A DNA stretch of 64,000 nucleotides from Mixophyes australis (GCA_036250195.1 JAVHZZ010000017.1:992001-1056000); one strand, 5' to 3'; shown: positions 20,370-34,059, numbered from the stretch's first letter. Program-made: numbers and translations. Notes: generated from the sequence alone by a model not told the origin.

Positions 20370-20785
20370 CAAAGCATTCCTGACTTAGGAGACATCCAGA
20401 CAGGGAGGCAGCATTATTATTGGAGAATGGGTTTAGAATGTTTTTAGAGTTCCTTATAGGGAGTCCAAAGAGTTGAAACTGTACGGATATTTGATGTCAG
20501 CCATGCATTATGCACTGTAAATGTTCCCTAAAACAAAGCCCAGAATATTCAGCCTGATTCATCATTTGTCAATTCCAAAGAAAGATTCGGTGACTAATGG
20601 GATCAGTAAGGAGACATGTTCTGCATCATACACCTCACTTGATGCGGCCATTCTGTAAGAGGCATCTTCCTGAAGCTTTCACCTCCTTAAAAGAGTGGGT
20701 GCTAAGGTGGGAAATGGGAATCAAGTCAGTTATCCACTATCTGGACATTTTTCTTTTCATGTGACGAGACCAGCGTCTTATGAAA
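20370..20785 (+). pseudogene. Ngaro/DIRS-type reverse transcriptase remnant
   Basis: Frames give HPDREAALLLENGFR, then LIHHLSIPKKDSV, YTSLDAAI, and GIKSVIHYLDIFLF. The last is a decayed Y-L-D-D palm motif. The order LIHHLS..SV..YTSFD..YLDD is typical of DIRS/Ngaro RT (family knowledge). A deletion removes sequence between the YTSLD and YLDI blocks. Confidence 0.65.
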
Positions 20786-20829
20786 ACCTATACTGAATGG
20801 GGATAGTATTGGGACAGTCATGCTCCTCA

Positions 20830-22112
20830 GATTTTGATGATCAGTGTCAGGACACCAGGGCATTAGAGTCAAGGCCCACAGAGTAGCCCTGGTACCTTGG
20901 TGTTCTTTGGATCACGCAGACAAAGAGGAGTGGTAGCTATAATAGTACCTTTATTACAGAAGGTGCAAACACAACTGTAACACAATAACTATATTAAATC
21001 GCCAACATCTAAAAACCTCCCCAACACATCCCCAGATAAAGATATGAGGAACCGTTACATATGTTTAAACAGTATTTCTTTGGCCGGGCTAAGTTGTGAA
21101 AAAGTCTCTGGTCCTGATGCTTTTGTCACAATAGCTCAGTACTCAGGTCTTCCAGATTCCTCCGATTTCTACACTTCTAGGCTTGCTGGTCCTGGCCTCT
21201 CGGCCTTATGCTCACTACCGAGATGTTAGCAGCCTGGACCCCTGTCACCCTACTCCTGTAGGCACACCAGGGGGTAAATGTATCAAGCTGAGAGTTTTCC
21301 GGCGGGTTTGAAAAACCAATCAGATTCTAGCTATCATTTATTTAGTGCATTCTACAAAATGAAAGCTAGAATCTGATTGGTTGCAATAGGCAACATCTCC
21401 ACTTTTCAAACCCGCCGGAAAACTCTCAGCTTGATACATTTACCCCTAGATGTGCAGACTCACAAGCAGCTCCCATTGGGGCAGAGTTATACTGTTGCAC
21501 GATGTTCAGCCAGAGATGTGCCTAGATGTAAAATTGTAATCAGGACACACGTTGGAGCTGGTAGGAGACAGATCTTCAATACCAAGCTCAGGATATCCAA
21601 TAAACAACCCTCGGTCTCCTTGCAGGCTCTTTTTAAACAGTTCAGAATACCCACAGGTGAAATCCCGTCCTGTAAGGTTATCCCAAGTCCGTACAGAATG
21701 CCATTGGCTCCCAAATCAGGGGTTGGATATGGGAGTGGAGAGAAGTCATCCCCACATGGGTTTCCCCCCAGCTGGTCTAGTGCATAGTAGTCTGACACAG
21801 TCATAGAGAGAACAATAGAGTAGCAAACTGGTTACTGCAGGGCTTAATCCCAGATGATGAATAGCAACTTCCTGTTTTAATCCCTTCTATACATTTATGT
21901 TGTGAAAGGGGCTCCAGCTGCTCCAGACTTCCTGTCCTCACTGAGGGAGGGGGTAACTGGCCAGGATATAGTACAGCAGACAATTTGTAGTCCAAATAAG
22001 GCACATGGAGCCCACCTGGATATATTTATGAACCTGCAGTTTTAGTACATTGACTCTTCATTCAGAACCATATTATGAAATCCATATACTTCAACCAAAT
22101 GAATCCACAGAG
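20830..22112. other. Unclassified repeat-like DNA between the two Ngaro-like fragments
   Basis: Starts with TGTCAGGACACCAGGG and may be LTR-derived, but I find no matching end. It contains the MITE at 21271-21446. No gene is seen. Confidence 0.3.
21271..21446. mobile_element. Palindromic MITE with perfect 44-bp terminal inverted repeats
   Basis: 21271-21314 is the exact reverse complement of 21403-21446 (starts GGGGTAAATGTATCAAGC). Inside, CCAATCAGATTCTAGCT and its inverse AGCTAGAATCTGATTGG form a second stem, so nearly the whole 176 bp folds back. A partial relative starts at 49676. Confidence 0.9.
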
Positions 22113-22114
22113 TC

Positions 22115-22146
<32 letters not shown>

Positions 22147-22620
22147 CGTTTATTTGTAAGGCGCCACATGGTTTCCGCAGCGCCGTACACAGTACAAACA
22201 GTAGACCATACAGGGCAAAACAGTACAGAACATTAAACATAAAATACCAATACTTCGTAAACTCCGGGCAGGCAAATACAGTAGAGACGGAGTGGAAGAA
22301 CAGGTATGGAGACAGGAGGAAAGAGGGCCCTGCTCATACGAGCTTACATCCTAAGGGAGGGTGAACAGAATCAGGCACAGAAGGGAGCCAGTGAGGCAAA
22401 GGGGAGAACCGAAGAGATGAGAGGTTAAGTGGATGGTTGGTAGGCCTTAAGAAAAAGGTGAGTTTTAAGTGCCCGTTTGAAGGAGCACAGGTTGGGTGAG
22501 AGAAGGATGGAGCGAGGGAGGTCGTTCCAGTGAAGGGGGGCAGCGCGGGAGAAGTCTTGGATTCTAGAGTGGGAATTATATGTGCCAAATGGGGATAACA
22601 ATATATCCAAATACTAGTGA
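22113..22620 (-). mobile_element. 5'-truncated CR1/L2-like LINE
   Basis: On the minus strand the reverse-transcriptase C-terminus reads FHWNDLPRSILLSPNL then SFKRALKTHLFLKAYQPST. A 3' UTR follows, ending in GCGCCTTACAAATAAAC and a (ATA)n tail at 22146-22113. The tail and truncation are as expected for target-primed insertion. Confidence 0.75.
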
Positions 22621-22895
22621 CCAGATACATACCTTTGTATGGGGGGATTGTAACTGTAATCCTATCTCGGCACAATCAGCTTTTCTGTATCACTTTCAGT
22701 TTATATCTATTGTCAGACAGTGCATGGGGAAGCTGGGGGGGTCAGTGGCAGAATATGGGTTACACTCCTTCCTGATTGGGACAGCAATGGAGGCTGTCAG
22801 CTGGGGCTGAAGTGACAAGATGATTATGTATATCGGGAAATGGGAATCAAGTGGTTTCAGATCTTATGTAAAGCTCCAGTTTCTACTATAAAGAT
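22620..22895 (+). pseudogene. Tyrosine-recombinase C-terminus remnant (Ngaro-like)
   Basis: FLYHFQFISIVRQCMGKLGG, then EYGLHSFLIGTAMEA (catalytic H-x-x-R region with Arg changed to Leu), then MYIGKWESSGFRSYVK. It is probably the 3' part of the same element as the RT remnant at 20370-20785. Confidence 0.65.
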
Positions 22896-22899
22896 TTAA

Positions 22900-24060
22900 G
22901 AAAAGGAGGTAGGAGATGTATTTCCAATTTGGAAAATCCCTCCACCTCTACCCCAGTCCCTCTCCCTTCTCCCCCTCATCATAAAAAATTAAAAAATAAA
23001 ACAGCAGTTTGTTCTATTTGTTATATATATCCAACCTTACATGGTCTATCTTTGGTACGGGAAAAGTCCTCACTTGTACACTCACCACGTAGGCCGTTAA
23101 TTCCCAACTACCAATTGGAATGTGACATAGAATATAATCTATATTTCTATAGTCATTTGTATTTTTGCTTTGTTTTGTTTTATTTTATTTTTTGTTTCCT
23201 CTCCGATTTTTAGATTGTGTAACCTTGGTTCTTATTTAATGTCAACAACATGTACGGTTGTGCTGTATATTGATATCTATCTGCTGTTACAAATAAAAAG
23301 TTAAAAGAAAAGGAGGTAGAAGGGGGATGAGATGTTGGAGTAGAAGGTGTGAGAGACAGAAAACACAAAGATAATGTAGTGAAGGTACGAGGACATGGTG
23401 GAGTATACAGAGAGTACCCCAGGAAGAAGAGGAGAGTGGACAAGGGAATAGTCAAGGAAAATAAGATGGTAAAGTGGTGGATACCTAGTAGTATAGCTGG
23501 GAGTATGGTAGGCTCAACTAAAGGAATGTGTAATTTAATCAATTAAGAAAGATCTAACTAAGTATTTCATAATGCACAAGACGAAAGACAGAAAAAGAGT
23601 TAAAAAATGATATGTATGTAAATTAAATGATCCTTTAATGAGAATTAATGACACAGTGCAGCAGGTGGGAAATAATATCACACAAAGAGAGTTATAGAGG
23701 CCGGATACCCTGTACCTGTTCTACTAACAACTACCACAACTACCACTGGTAGTTCTCCTGAACATGATCAATAAATAAATGATGATGATGATCCAGCTGG
23801 AAGCAGGAAGACACAGAAGAGGAATGAAAGGCCAGTTAATGCCTTAATTTATGGTGAGTCATAATTATAGGTTATACTGATAATATTCCTCTAAATGATT
23901 AATTAGAGAATCCAATACACAATACATAATGTGATAAAAAAAATAGCACTTAACTTAATACATTAATAACAGCAACTCTGCAGACATGTTGCCCTGTTGG
24001 AATCGCTCATACAGAGCAGACTGGCGCAATATTCACGCATGTGGGAATCAAGGAAGGAAA
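22900..24060. other. No gene seen; LINE-tail-like sequence near 23770
   Basis: AT-rich, with an AATAAATAAATGATGATGATGA LINE tail at about 23770-23793. No exon-like structure. Confidence 0.4.
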
Positions 24061-24072
24061 AATGACTTATTT

Positions 24073-24110
24073 TATATATATATATATATATACATAAATA
24101 TTTAGATAAA

Positions 24111-24151
<41 letters not shown>

Positions 24152-24160
24152 GATAGATAA

Positions 24161-24204
<44 letters not shown>
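24073..24204. repeat. Clustered (TA)n microsatellites
   Basis: Three TA runs with TGTGTA and TAGATAAATG interruptions. Short open frames here are only repeat translations. Confidence 0.95.
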
Positions 24205-24207
<3 letters not shown>

Positions 24208-24229
24208 AGTTAACCCGTGCATGATACTC

Positions 24230-24554
24230 ATGCATTCTAGTCAAATCAAGCTACTTAAGGTCTTAAAAAGGTTCTTGTCATGCATTTGGACCTAGCCCAG
24301 GCCTCCTCAGGGGAAGAGCGCTAGTTCCCGACGCAAGCGGCCTTTTTAATGTGTGTTCATGAGGTAAAATTACCTCACGAAAATGAGTTTGACCCCTCAA
24401 CTCGTAAATTTAGCCTTTACTACCCCTCCCACGGGGGGAAGGGGGGGTGATGGAAGTTAACTGACTTGACTATTCTAATTTTTTTGTCAAATAATGTCAG
24501 TATACCAAATTTCAGGTCAATTGGATGAGCCCTTTCTGAGAACATAGTTTTTTC

Positions 24555-24586
<32 letters not shown>

Positions 24587-24780
24587 CGCACGCCTCTACA
24601 CATGTGTGTTCATGAGGTAAAATGACCTCACGAACATGAGTTTGAGCCCTACCAAATTTCAGCCCTTTTTGAAATTTTTTTCCCACACACACTAAGAATT
24701 TAGTAGGTCAGTGTATAACTCTGCCCAGCAGGTGGCGCTGCAACTTGGTTTTTTTTTTTCACACACAGACGCCACTAAGC
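24230..24780. repeat. Unclassified interspersed repeat with (CA)n run
   Basis: Two related blocks of TGTGTTCATGAGGTAAAAT.ACCTCACGAA.ATGAGTTTGA at about 24350 and 24602, a (CA)n run at 24555-24583, and CAGCAGGTGGCGCTG (a CTCF-like core) at 24726. The family is not recognised. Confidence 0.35.
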
Positions 24781-24783
24781 ATT

Positions 24784-24831
<48 letters not shown>
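24784..24831. repeat. (TA)n microsatellite
   Basis: About 24 TA units. Confidence 0.95.
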
Positions 24832-24834
<3 letters not shown>

Positions 24835-24839
24835 ACTAC

Positions 24840-26435
<1,596 letters not shown>

Positions 26436-26492
26436 ATGTAAATTAAACAATTGATCCGTGTGTGTGTGTATATATAATACATATATATATAG

Positions 26493-27695
26493 TCCAGTCG
26501 TCCACAATATTAATATCGCTGACAAGTGAAGTGAATAACAGTTATTATCTCGTTATAATGGCACCTGTTAAGTGGTGGGATATATTAGATAGCAAGTCAA
26601 CACTTAGTTTTTGAAGTTGATGTGTTGGAAGCAGGAAGAATGGGTATGCGTAAGGATCTGAGCGACTTTGACAAGAGTCAAATTGTGATGGCTAGATGAC
26701 TGGGTCAGAGCATCTCCAAAACGACAGATCTTGTGGGGTGTTTGCGGTATGCAGTGGTTAGTACCTACCAAAATTAGTCCAAGAAAGGACAACTGGTGAA
26801 CCAACGACAGGGTCATGGGCACCCAAGCGCATGAGGAGCATAGGCTAGCCTGGCTGGTCCGATCCCATAGAAGAGTTACTATAGCACAAATTTCTGAAAA
26901 AGGTAATGCTGGCTATGATAGCAAGGTGTCAGAACACACAGTGGATCGAAGGTTGCTGCCTATGGGGCTGTGTAGCCACAGAACGGTTAGAGAGCTCATG
27001 ATGATCCACCACCAAAATGCCTACAATGGGCAAGTGAGTGCCAGAACTGGACCATGGAGCAATAGAAGACGGTGGCCTTGTCTGATGAATCGCATTTTCT
27101 TTTACATCATGGATGGCCAGGTGCGTGTGCATCGTTTAATATGGGGAAGAGAAGTCACCAGGATGTACAATGGGAAGAAGGCAAGCCGGTGGAGGCATTG
27201 TGATACTCTAGATTATAATCTACTGGGAAACATTGAGTCCTGGCATTCATGTGGGTGTTACTTTGACACATACCACCTACCTAAGCTTTGTTGCAGACCA
27301 AGTACACCCCTCCATGGCAGCGGTATTCCCTGAATGTAGTAACCTGTTTCAACAGGATAATGCACCCTGCCACATTGCAAAAAGTGTTCAGGAATGGGAT
27401 GAGGGACATGACAAAGAGTTCAAGGTGTTGACTTGGCCTCCAAATTCCCTAGATCTCAGTCCATTCGAGCATCTGTGGAATATGCTGTAAGAATAAGTCC
27501 AAGCCTTGGAAGCCCCACCTTACAACTTACAGTACTTAAAGGATCTGCTAACGTCTTGTTGCCACATCACACAGGACACCTTCACAGGTCTTGTGGAGTC
27601 CATGCCTCGCATGGTCAAAACAGTTTTGTTGGCACAAGGGGAGGGGGACCTACATATTAGGCAGGTGGTTTTAATGTTGTGGCTGTGTATATGGG
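26493..27695 (+). mobile_element. Dead Tc1-like mariner transposon
   Basis: It spans a diverged left end (CCACAATATTAATATCGCTGAC) to a right end whose complement reads CAGCCACAACATTAAAACCA, the terminal sequence of a widespread vertebrate Tc1 family. The transposase remains start with an ATG at 26640 (MRKDLSDFDKSQIVMA, then TGA), continue as HRLAWLVRSHRRVTIAQISE and SEHTVDRRLLPMGL, and end with DNAPCHIAK (second catalytic Asp) and WPPNSLDLSPFEHLWNML. It is spread over at least three frames with stops, so inactive. The last catalytic residue is in the E position (FEHLW), as in Tc1 (DDE). Confidence 0.85.
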
Positions 27696-27699
27696 TTAT

Positions 27700-30210
27700 G
27701 TTGCCCTTATCTAATTTGCGAACGAGACAGGTGTGCACCACAATAAGCTAACTGGTGCCGTGCACGGAATTGTTATGGCTGCCACTTGTAAGAAATTGTT
27801 AAGCCACATATATGAGGTCTCTTAGATCCTCTGCCTCTGTTTCTGATATATTTTACAGGTAATGTGAGGCATTCCTAGGTGTTTACTTGGTGCAATCACG
27901 AACGATCTGCACTTAATTCTCAAGCCGCGCATGTGCACTGATGAATATGAACTGTGCATGTGCAAAATGGCCACCAGCTATAGTATAAGTAATAAATGCA
28001 CATATAGGTGAATTTGTTCTCCTGATAAAGTCTCTAGTAGACGAAACGTGTTGAGGTCATTACATGTGATATATTTCTCAAACTTTCTCTGTATCCAATA
28101 TTGGAATTGAACCACCAGTAATTCAATCTTTTGTTTTCTGACTCCACTGAGTGGTGATCAGGGGAGGGGTGGCAAATTTTAGCCCTGGGGGGAAACCTCG
28201 ATTCAACAGCCTATTAGGACCATTTTAAAGGGAAAAAAAGGCTAGTGGCTAAGTGATCCAGCCCAAGGTAGCCCATTATGTGACCGGCCCGGTGGGCAGG
28301 TGCCCCCCAGCCCAGCCTGCCCCTGGTGGTGATTAATGACAGTGAGTACTGGTATAATTACACCTTGATTACAGATAAGACTTTGATTCTTTTATTTTTT
28401 GTGAATGTGCAATTTTTATATTATTCAATAAATTTGTTTTTATGAAAAGATACTATATGGGATTTCTCATTCTTTATATCTATGTATGGTGTGAACTAGA
28501 CAAGCAATATTGAGCCAACAGGAACCTGTACAGATAAGCAAAATAATTTATATTTATCTGGTACACATAGTATATGTGGTTTGGTGTGAAATAATATAAA
28601 TAATTATATATATATATATATATATATATAATTATTATATATTATATACGTGCTTGGGCGCTCACAAGTATATGTAGGTTAAGCGACCAGTGGAAGTCTT
28701 CAAAAAGCAACACTTCCCAGCTGGATAATATATAACACATAGTGTAGTATGTTAACACTTAAATATCCTCCACCCAGAAGAGCATTAAAGTCCAAAGACT
28801 AACGATTTTTCTTGTACAATAACTGGTGTTCAGTTCCTGGTGGTGCAGTTGTCTCTGGAAACCAGTGAACCACGTGTAGGTGAATGGGGTAACCCCCTTA
28901 TATAATGTGCTTACTTAAAAGCTTCTTGTATTATTGCGTTGTATTCTCTACATTGATCTTCATAAAGTCTTCTTTCAGTATATAGCTCCCAATATGGAAA
29001 TGTGAAAAAAGACCTAAAAATATCTACTGCATTATTCTTTATTACACCAATACCAAATATTTAAAAATACACTCACATTCCATATAGATAAAAACTGGTG
29101 CACAAATAGGTACCATCTACATAAATATAGGGTGGATGACCCTACCACAAAGCTCACACGAAGACTCGGAGGAAGGTAAAGCTGAAATTAGTCCCGGAAT
29201 TCTCCTTCCAATCACCAACCAAGTGAACATCCTGGTCAGCGAGGAATCACCACAGCTGCCAACGCGTTTTGACTCCTCAGATTTGAGTCTTTCTCAATGT
29301 TACTAATTGTCTGACTTTTTAAAGTGTATAGCAGCCAATAAAGTGCCGCCGTGGAGACAAAGATCCTGTACGGAAGTCCTCGCTTAACTCGCAATGAGGC
29401 TTGAAGGAAATTCAAAGTGAGGCTGCATTCTTTTAGATGGAGTCAAAAATGAGGTTTGGATTTAGAAACAGATTTAATGCATATAAATACCAAACCGAGG
29501 CTTGGACTTAGATGGAAACAGGGCTAAAACATAAAGACCTCTAGCACTAAAACGAGACGTGGACTGGAATATGGCAGAGCTAATACTTACAGCTATGTTG
29601 AGCTCCAAAACGAGGCTTGAACTCAATATTAAACGGATTTGTTTATGATACTATAAAAACTAAAGTAAGGCATAAATCTAAATAAAACTTTTCTATAATA
29701 AAAAAAAAAATTAACTTCTGAAATGAAGTTTTGGCTTGAATTTAAACAGAACTATACATGATATGAATTTTGAGAGTTTTGATCCAAATATAAACATAGC
29801 TCTCTAAACATTCTTATTTATCCCAAAAACAAGACTTGAGAAGTTAATACAAAAATGATGTATCGGACATGTACAGGAATAAAACACACATTCATCAACA
29901 CTATTTCCAGCGATATAATAGAGTCACAATATAAATATTTTTACTTTGTCACAAGTCACCCTACCAGTTAAGTTACCAGAACCTGTCGGTGATGAGAGCT
30001 TCATCTTTAGCAACCTCCTTTCCTATAGAACCAGACGTGTTTGCCGGTGCTCGGTTGTCCCCAGGGCTTAATCTCGAGTAGTGGTAACTTAATTCAGGTA
30101 AGTGGGCACCACAGAGGACTACGCAATGAGATGTTGAGGTGAGATCTCTATGGCAACTGGGATGCAGGATGCACCAGGACCAAATTTAGCAGGTATATGG
30201 AGTTTGCAAC
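27700..30210. other. Repeat-derived DNA without a gene
   Basis: 28010-28070 and 29190-29300 each carry a block of the GACGAAACGTGTTGAG or CAACGCGTTTTGACTCC kind, next to CTCCTGATAAAG or GAGTCTTTCTCAA. Blocks like this recur in frog retroelements, perhaps Penelope-type. A TA run lies at 28600-28630. 29390-29850 is a degenerate tandem array around AAAACGAGGCTTGGACTTA. No coding potential is recognised. Confidence 0.4.
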
Positions 30211-30215
30211 AGGAT

Positions 30216-31763
30216 TGTCACGGGCACTAGGAGTCTTTACCCAGGGATCACCAGGTGATAGGCTTACCAGAGCAGTATAGATGGTAATATGGTACTCTGG
30301 TAGCGGGGTGATCACGGAACAGGAGACAGCAGATGATAGGGATGCTCGAGGAAAGTCTATGACTAGCAGCACTGGTAATATATAGGTAGTAGTACACGAG
30401 GAACTGAATGGACAAAGGAAACGTGAGGGTAGTCAGTGGTCTGCGGCAGCAAGTTGTACCACTGCTATAGTGAGGAGGAATGTCCAGGAGTAACGAGGAG
30501 GTGATGAGAGTCAGCGGTCTGCGTTTAGCAAGTTGTACCGCTGTCTAGGTGAAGGAATGGAATCCAGGTGGAGGTATCCGGGAAGTCAGTGGTCTGCGTC
30601 AGCAAGTTGTACCACTGCTATGTGTAAGGATACTGGAACAGGTGACTCAGGAAACAGGGATCAGTGGTCTGCCTCTAGCAAGTTGTACCACTGAATATAT
30701 ATGTGAGGAGGAGCACGGGGAGAGAATGCAATACAGGAGATACACGGGCACACTGAACTTGATCCCACGATGATATGCACAATATAGTAATGACTGAACA
30801 GCACTGCACAAATATACAAAGTCACAGGAACTATCCGGGCAAAAGATAACACAGTCAATGATGGCAATAGTCTCAGCGGATAGTAAACTCCAGAGAACAA
30901 ACTCAGTCCAGCAAGATATGCAATACACCAGCACAGTCAGACAGGAGTGCAGAGATACCTGAAGGGCTGGAGGCCGGCAGGATGCGAAGTCCCAGGAGGG
31001 TGGAAGCGGTAGTCAAGTAGGTGCAGCGCACAGGTAGATAGACCAGCAGGGATAGAAACAAATACTCAGGAAGCAGTAGTATGTAGAACTGGACTCCTGG
31101 AGGACCCTGAAGAGTAGCGATGGTCTAGACGAGATGAAAGCAGCGAGGCGTAGATCCGATGCAGACTGGCGAGTAGAGACCAGCAGGAACACTGAGAAGC
31201 ACGGAGAGCGGATCAGGTGCTGCAGACACGAGTAGAACTGAGGAGTAGCAGCCAGCAGGACTCTGCAGGTACACGGAGGTAGCGGATAAAAATCAGCAGG
31301 TGCAGCCACGATGAAACACGGGAGAGTTGAGATGAGCTGGAACTGTTGAGCACGGAGAGCAGCAGATAGGAATCAGCTGGTGCAGTCTCGATGAAACAAG
31401 GGAGGGTGAAGTGAGCTGAAGACTGTAGTGCACGGAGGCAGCGGATAGGAATCAGCTAATACAGTCACGATGAAACACAGGAGAGTTGAAGTGGTCTGGA
31501 AACCACAGGAATCAGCAGCGCTGAATACACGAGGAAACACAGGAACACCTTCAGAGGCTCATGGGGAATGAGACTCCAAGATCAGGCAACGCGGTATGGA
31601 ACTCAGGTGCTTTAAATAGGGAGTGTTGCCTGATCAGCCAATTAACTAAAAGGAACAGGTACTGAAGGTTTGAAAGGGCTGCGCATGCGCAGACCCTCAG
31701 GATGGTGGACGGCCACGGTTCCTAAACATACGGGAAGAAGCACTCACAGTCTGGTGAGTGACA
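30216..31763 (-). mobile_element. Solo LTR of a gypsy-type element (about 1.55 kb)
   Basis: TGTCACGGGC start, GTGAGTGACA end, and the 5-bp duplication AGGAT on both sides (30211-30215 and 31764-31768). It shares TGTCA/TGACA ends, minus orientation and a TTTAAATA box (about 31610) with the full element at 3741, but the body is different and much longer. It contains four hairpin repeats (30434-30693) and several copies of a GCGGATAGGAATCAGC / ACGATGAAACACGGGAGAGTTG unit (31240-31500). It is the product of LTR-LTR recombination. Confidence 0.85.
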
Positions 31764-31768
31764 AGGAT

Positions 31769-32258
31769 GCAGTACCAACCTTCACCAGTATAACAGATTG
31801 GCAGTGCAGAGTAGAGGATGGTATAATACCAGATGTGGACTGTGTAGAGTTGGAGCTAGAGAGCAACACAGTACAAGGGAAGGTGCTGGAGCAAGATCGA
31901 GCTGTAAATCAGGACTGTGAAACACTGCTGACACAGATGAGTTCAATGGAGTGGATAGCAAAAATAAAATGTAATAAAACCCCAAAAATGAAAGTGCATA
32001 AGTTGTGTAAAAAATGAGAACACAATGATATGTGGATTTTATAATTACCTATATGTAATGCCAAATGATGCCATTAGTAAATATCTATTATACATTCTAA
32101 TCTATTAGTTTGCAAGTAACTACCTTTCTGTATAACAATTGCTTTCCATATCTAGCAATCACCTTTGATAAATGAAACAGTTTTTATTAGTGTATTCATA
32201 TGAATTATAAGAATGTCAAATGTTTATCGTGATTATATCATAACTGAGTTTCCCTGTA
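31769..32258. other. No gene recognised between solo LTR and Penelope-like remnant
   Basis: An open frame through 31670-32017 on the plus strand has no motif I recognise, and it starts inside the LTR, so I do not call it. Confidence 0.4.
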
Positions 32259-32984
32259 TCAGATAAGAGCTAAACAATCCATAAGGAGAATTCTCTTTGA
32301 TTCCCTCTTGAGCTCCTGATGGAGATCTCCTCCTCTCAAACCCATCTTGATCTGTTCCATGACAAAGGCCTGTAGTGATCTTGGATCACAGTCATGGCAC
32401 TTCATAAAGTGCCTTTCAACATATGTTAGTTGTTTTAAATTATCTCTGTCTCTCTTGACTCTCTTTATGTTGCTTACATGCTCCAAGATTCTTCTTTTGA
32501 GTGACCTGCCTGTCATGCCACCATAGTTTAAGTTACAGGGACAAGTTAAGCAGTAAATAACATTCGGAGGGTTACAATTTATGAATCCTTTGATTTAACT
32601 CTCGAGAACCGATCTTTATACTCCTTTGTTTGTATCATAAATTGGCATGCCCGGCATACGCCATATTTGAAAAAACCCATTGGTCGATTAGAAATTCTCT
32701 TTTCAAATGGTGAGAAACTGTGGACTAAATGAAACCCCAAATTCTTAGATCTACACCATGTCATAGAGATCCTATCCTCTAACACTTCTTTCAGGTCATA
32801 ATCAGACTTTAGGATATTCCAATGTTTCTGGAAGATATTGGCTATTTGCTGTTCACTAATCTTTCTGCTTTTCGTACAAGCCTAGATTTCAGTTCATATG
32901 ATCTTTGAGCATAGATGTTATCATCAGAACAATTCCGTTCTAATTAATTCTCCCTTGGGTATCGCTTGAATTACTGCTGGAAAA
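32259..32984 (-). pseudogene. Penelope-like element, RT end and GIY-YIG endonuclease
   Basis: The minus strand reads ERNCSDDNIYAQRSYELKSR (end of RT), FKYGVCRACQFM, then CNPPNVIYCLTCPC, NLNYGGMTGRSLKRRILEH and a C-terminal HDCDPRSLQAFVMEQI. The Y..Y.G.T...L..R..EH pattern is the GIY-YIG nuclease of Penelope-like elements (family knowledge). Stops and frameshifts are present. The upstream part resumes at 37435, on the far side of the inserted DIRS element. Confidence 0.75.
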
Positions 32985-33145
32985 ATGGGATTTTTACTCA
33001 CCGTAAAACCTGTTTCTCTGACTCCATTGGGGGACACTGCGAGACAATGGGTATAGTAGTGGGCTCAGGAGTTCTTGTCACTTTAACTGTTAAATCTTTG
33101 GACTCCTCCCCTGCTATGCCCCTCCTCTCCAGAGAGATCCTCAGT
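32985..33145. repeat. DIRS left inverted terminal repeat
   Basis: Starts ATGGGATTTTTACTCACC and continues through CCATTGGGGGACACTGCGAG to CTCCAGAGAGATCCT. The outer 41 bp or so is unique to this end. Confidence 0.9.
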
Positions 33146-33261
33146 TTTGACTAACAAAGAGTGAACTTAAGGAGGTAACATAACCTAGACAGGTCATAAT
33201 AATAAAGAACCATAATCAAAATTTCCACACACAGAACTATATACAGAGCAAGGGAGGGTGC

Positions 33262-33358
33262 GCAGTGTCCCCCAATGGAGTCAGAGAAACGGATTTTACG
33301 GTGAGTAAAAATCCCATTTTCTCTTCCCTGCCATTGGGGGATACTGCGAGACATTGGG
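33262..33358. repeat. DIRS internal complementary region (circle-junction copy)
   Basis: It contains GGTGAGTAAAAATCCCAT (complement of the left tip) joined directly to TTTCTCTTCCCTGCC (complement of the right tip), then CATTGGGGGATACTGCGAGA. The joint defines the element ends at 32985 and 37434. Confidence 0.9.
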
Positions 33359-33375
33359 GATATACCAAAGCTTCC

Positions 33376-34059
33376 TCAAGGGTGGGAATGCTCTGGACCA
33401 GCTGCACGCATAATCCTGTGACCAAAGCTTGCATCAGCCGATGCAAAACCCTGAAGTCTATAAAATCTTGTGAATGTGTGGACGGAAGACCAAGTCGCTG
33501 CTCTACACAACTGTTCTGCCGACGCGCCGTGCCTAGCCGCCCAGGAGGCACCCACTGCCCTAGTAGAATGTGCCCTTAAAGTCTGCGGAACGGCTAGAGA
33601 AGCTAAAACATAAGCCTCACGGATCGTGGACGTAATCCACCGAGCAATTGATTGCTTTGAAGCAGGCCAACCTCTTTTATTGGCGTCATATAAAACGAAA
33701 AGATCTCTGGTCTTTCTAACCTGCGCTGTACGATCTACATAAATTTGTAGAGCTCGCACCACATCCAAGTACTGCATAGACCCTTCTGAAGAGTCCCTCT
33801 TTGCCTTAAAAGCCGGGACAACAATTTCCTGATTTAGGTGGAATCTAGAAACCACTTTAGGAACAAAAGACGGCTTGGTCCGAAGGACTGCCCTGTCTGC
33901 GTGAAAAATAAGAAAAGGAGGGTCACAGCGAAGTGCTCCAAGCTCAGACACTCTTCGTGCTGAAGCTATGGCCATCAAAAACACTGTCTTCCACATAAGA
34001 TACCGTAAGTCAACAGACTGTAAAGGCTCAAACGGATCGTCCCCAGGAGCTTCATGCAA
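33376..34059 (-). CDS. DIRS tyrosine recombinase
   Basis: 227 open codons. Box I has the catalytic Arg in FLMAIASARRVSELGAL. Box II has H-S-T-R in LRAHSTRAVGASWA and the region of the nucleophilic Tyr in SSVHTFTRFYRL. These are the DIRS-type recombinase motifs. It is the only intact-looking domain of this element. The N-terminus (MHEAPGDDPFEPL) comes from the deletion junction, so the native N-terminus is missing. Confidence 0.85.
   Translation of the reverse strand: MHEAPGDDPFEPLQSVDLRYLMWKTVFLMAIASARRVSELGALRCDPPFLIFHADRAVLRTKPSFVPKVVSRFHLNQEIVVPAFKAKRDSSEGSMQYLDVVRALQIYVDRTAQVRKTRDLFVLYDANKRGWPASKQSIARWITSTIREAYVLASLAVPQTLRAHSTRAVGASWAARHGASAEQLCRAATWSSVHTFTRFYRLQGFASADASFGHRIMRAAGPEHSHP

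Noticed and set aside
17115..24831. Frames rich in YIYIYI or CVCVCV
   Set aside because: Translations of TA and CA microsatellites.
31670..32017. 115-aa frame starting inside the solo LTR
   Set aside because: It crosses the LTR boundary and target duplication and has no motif.
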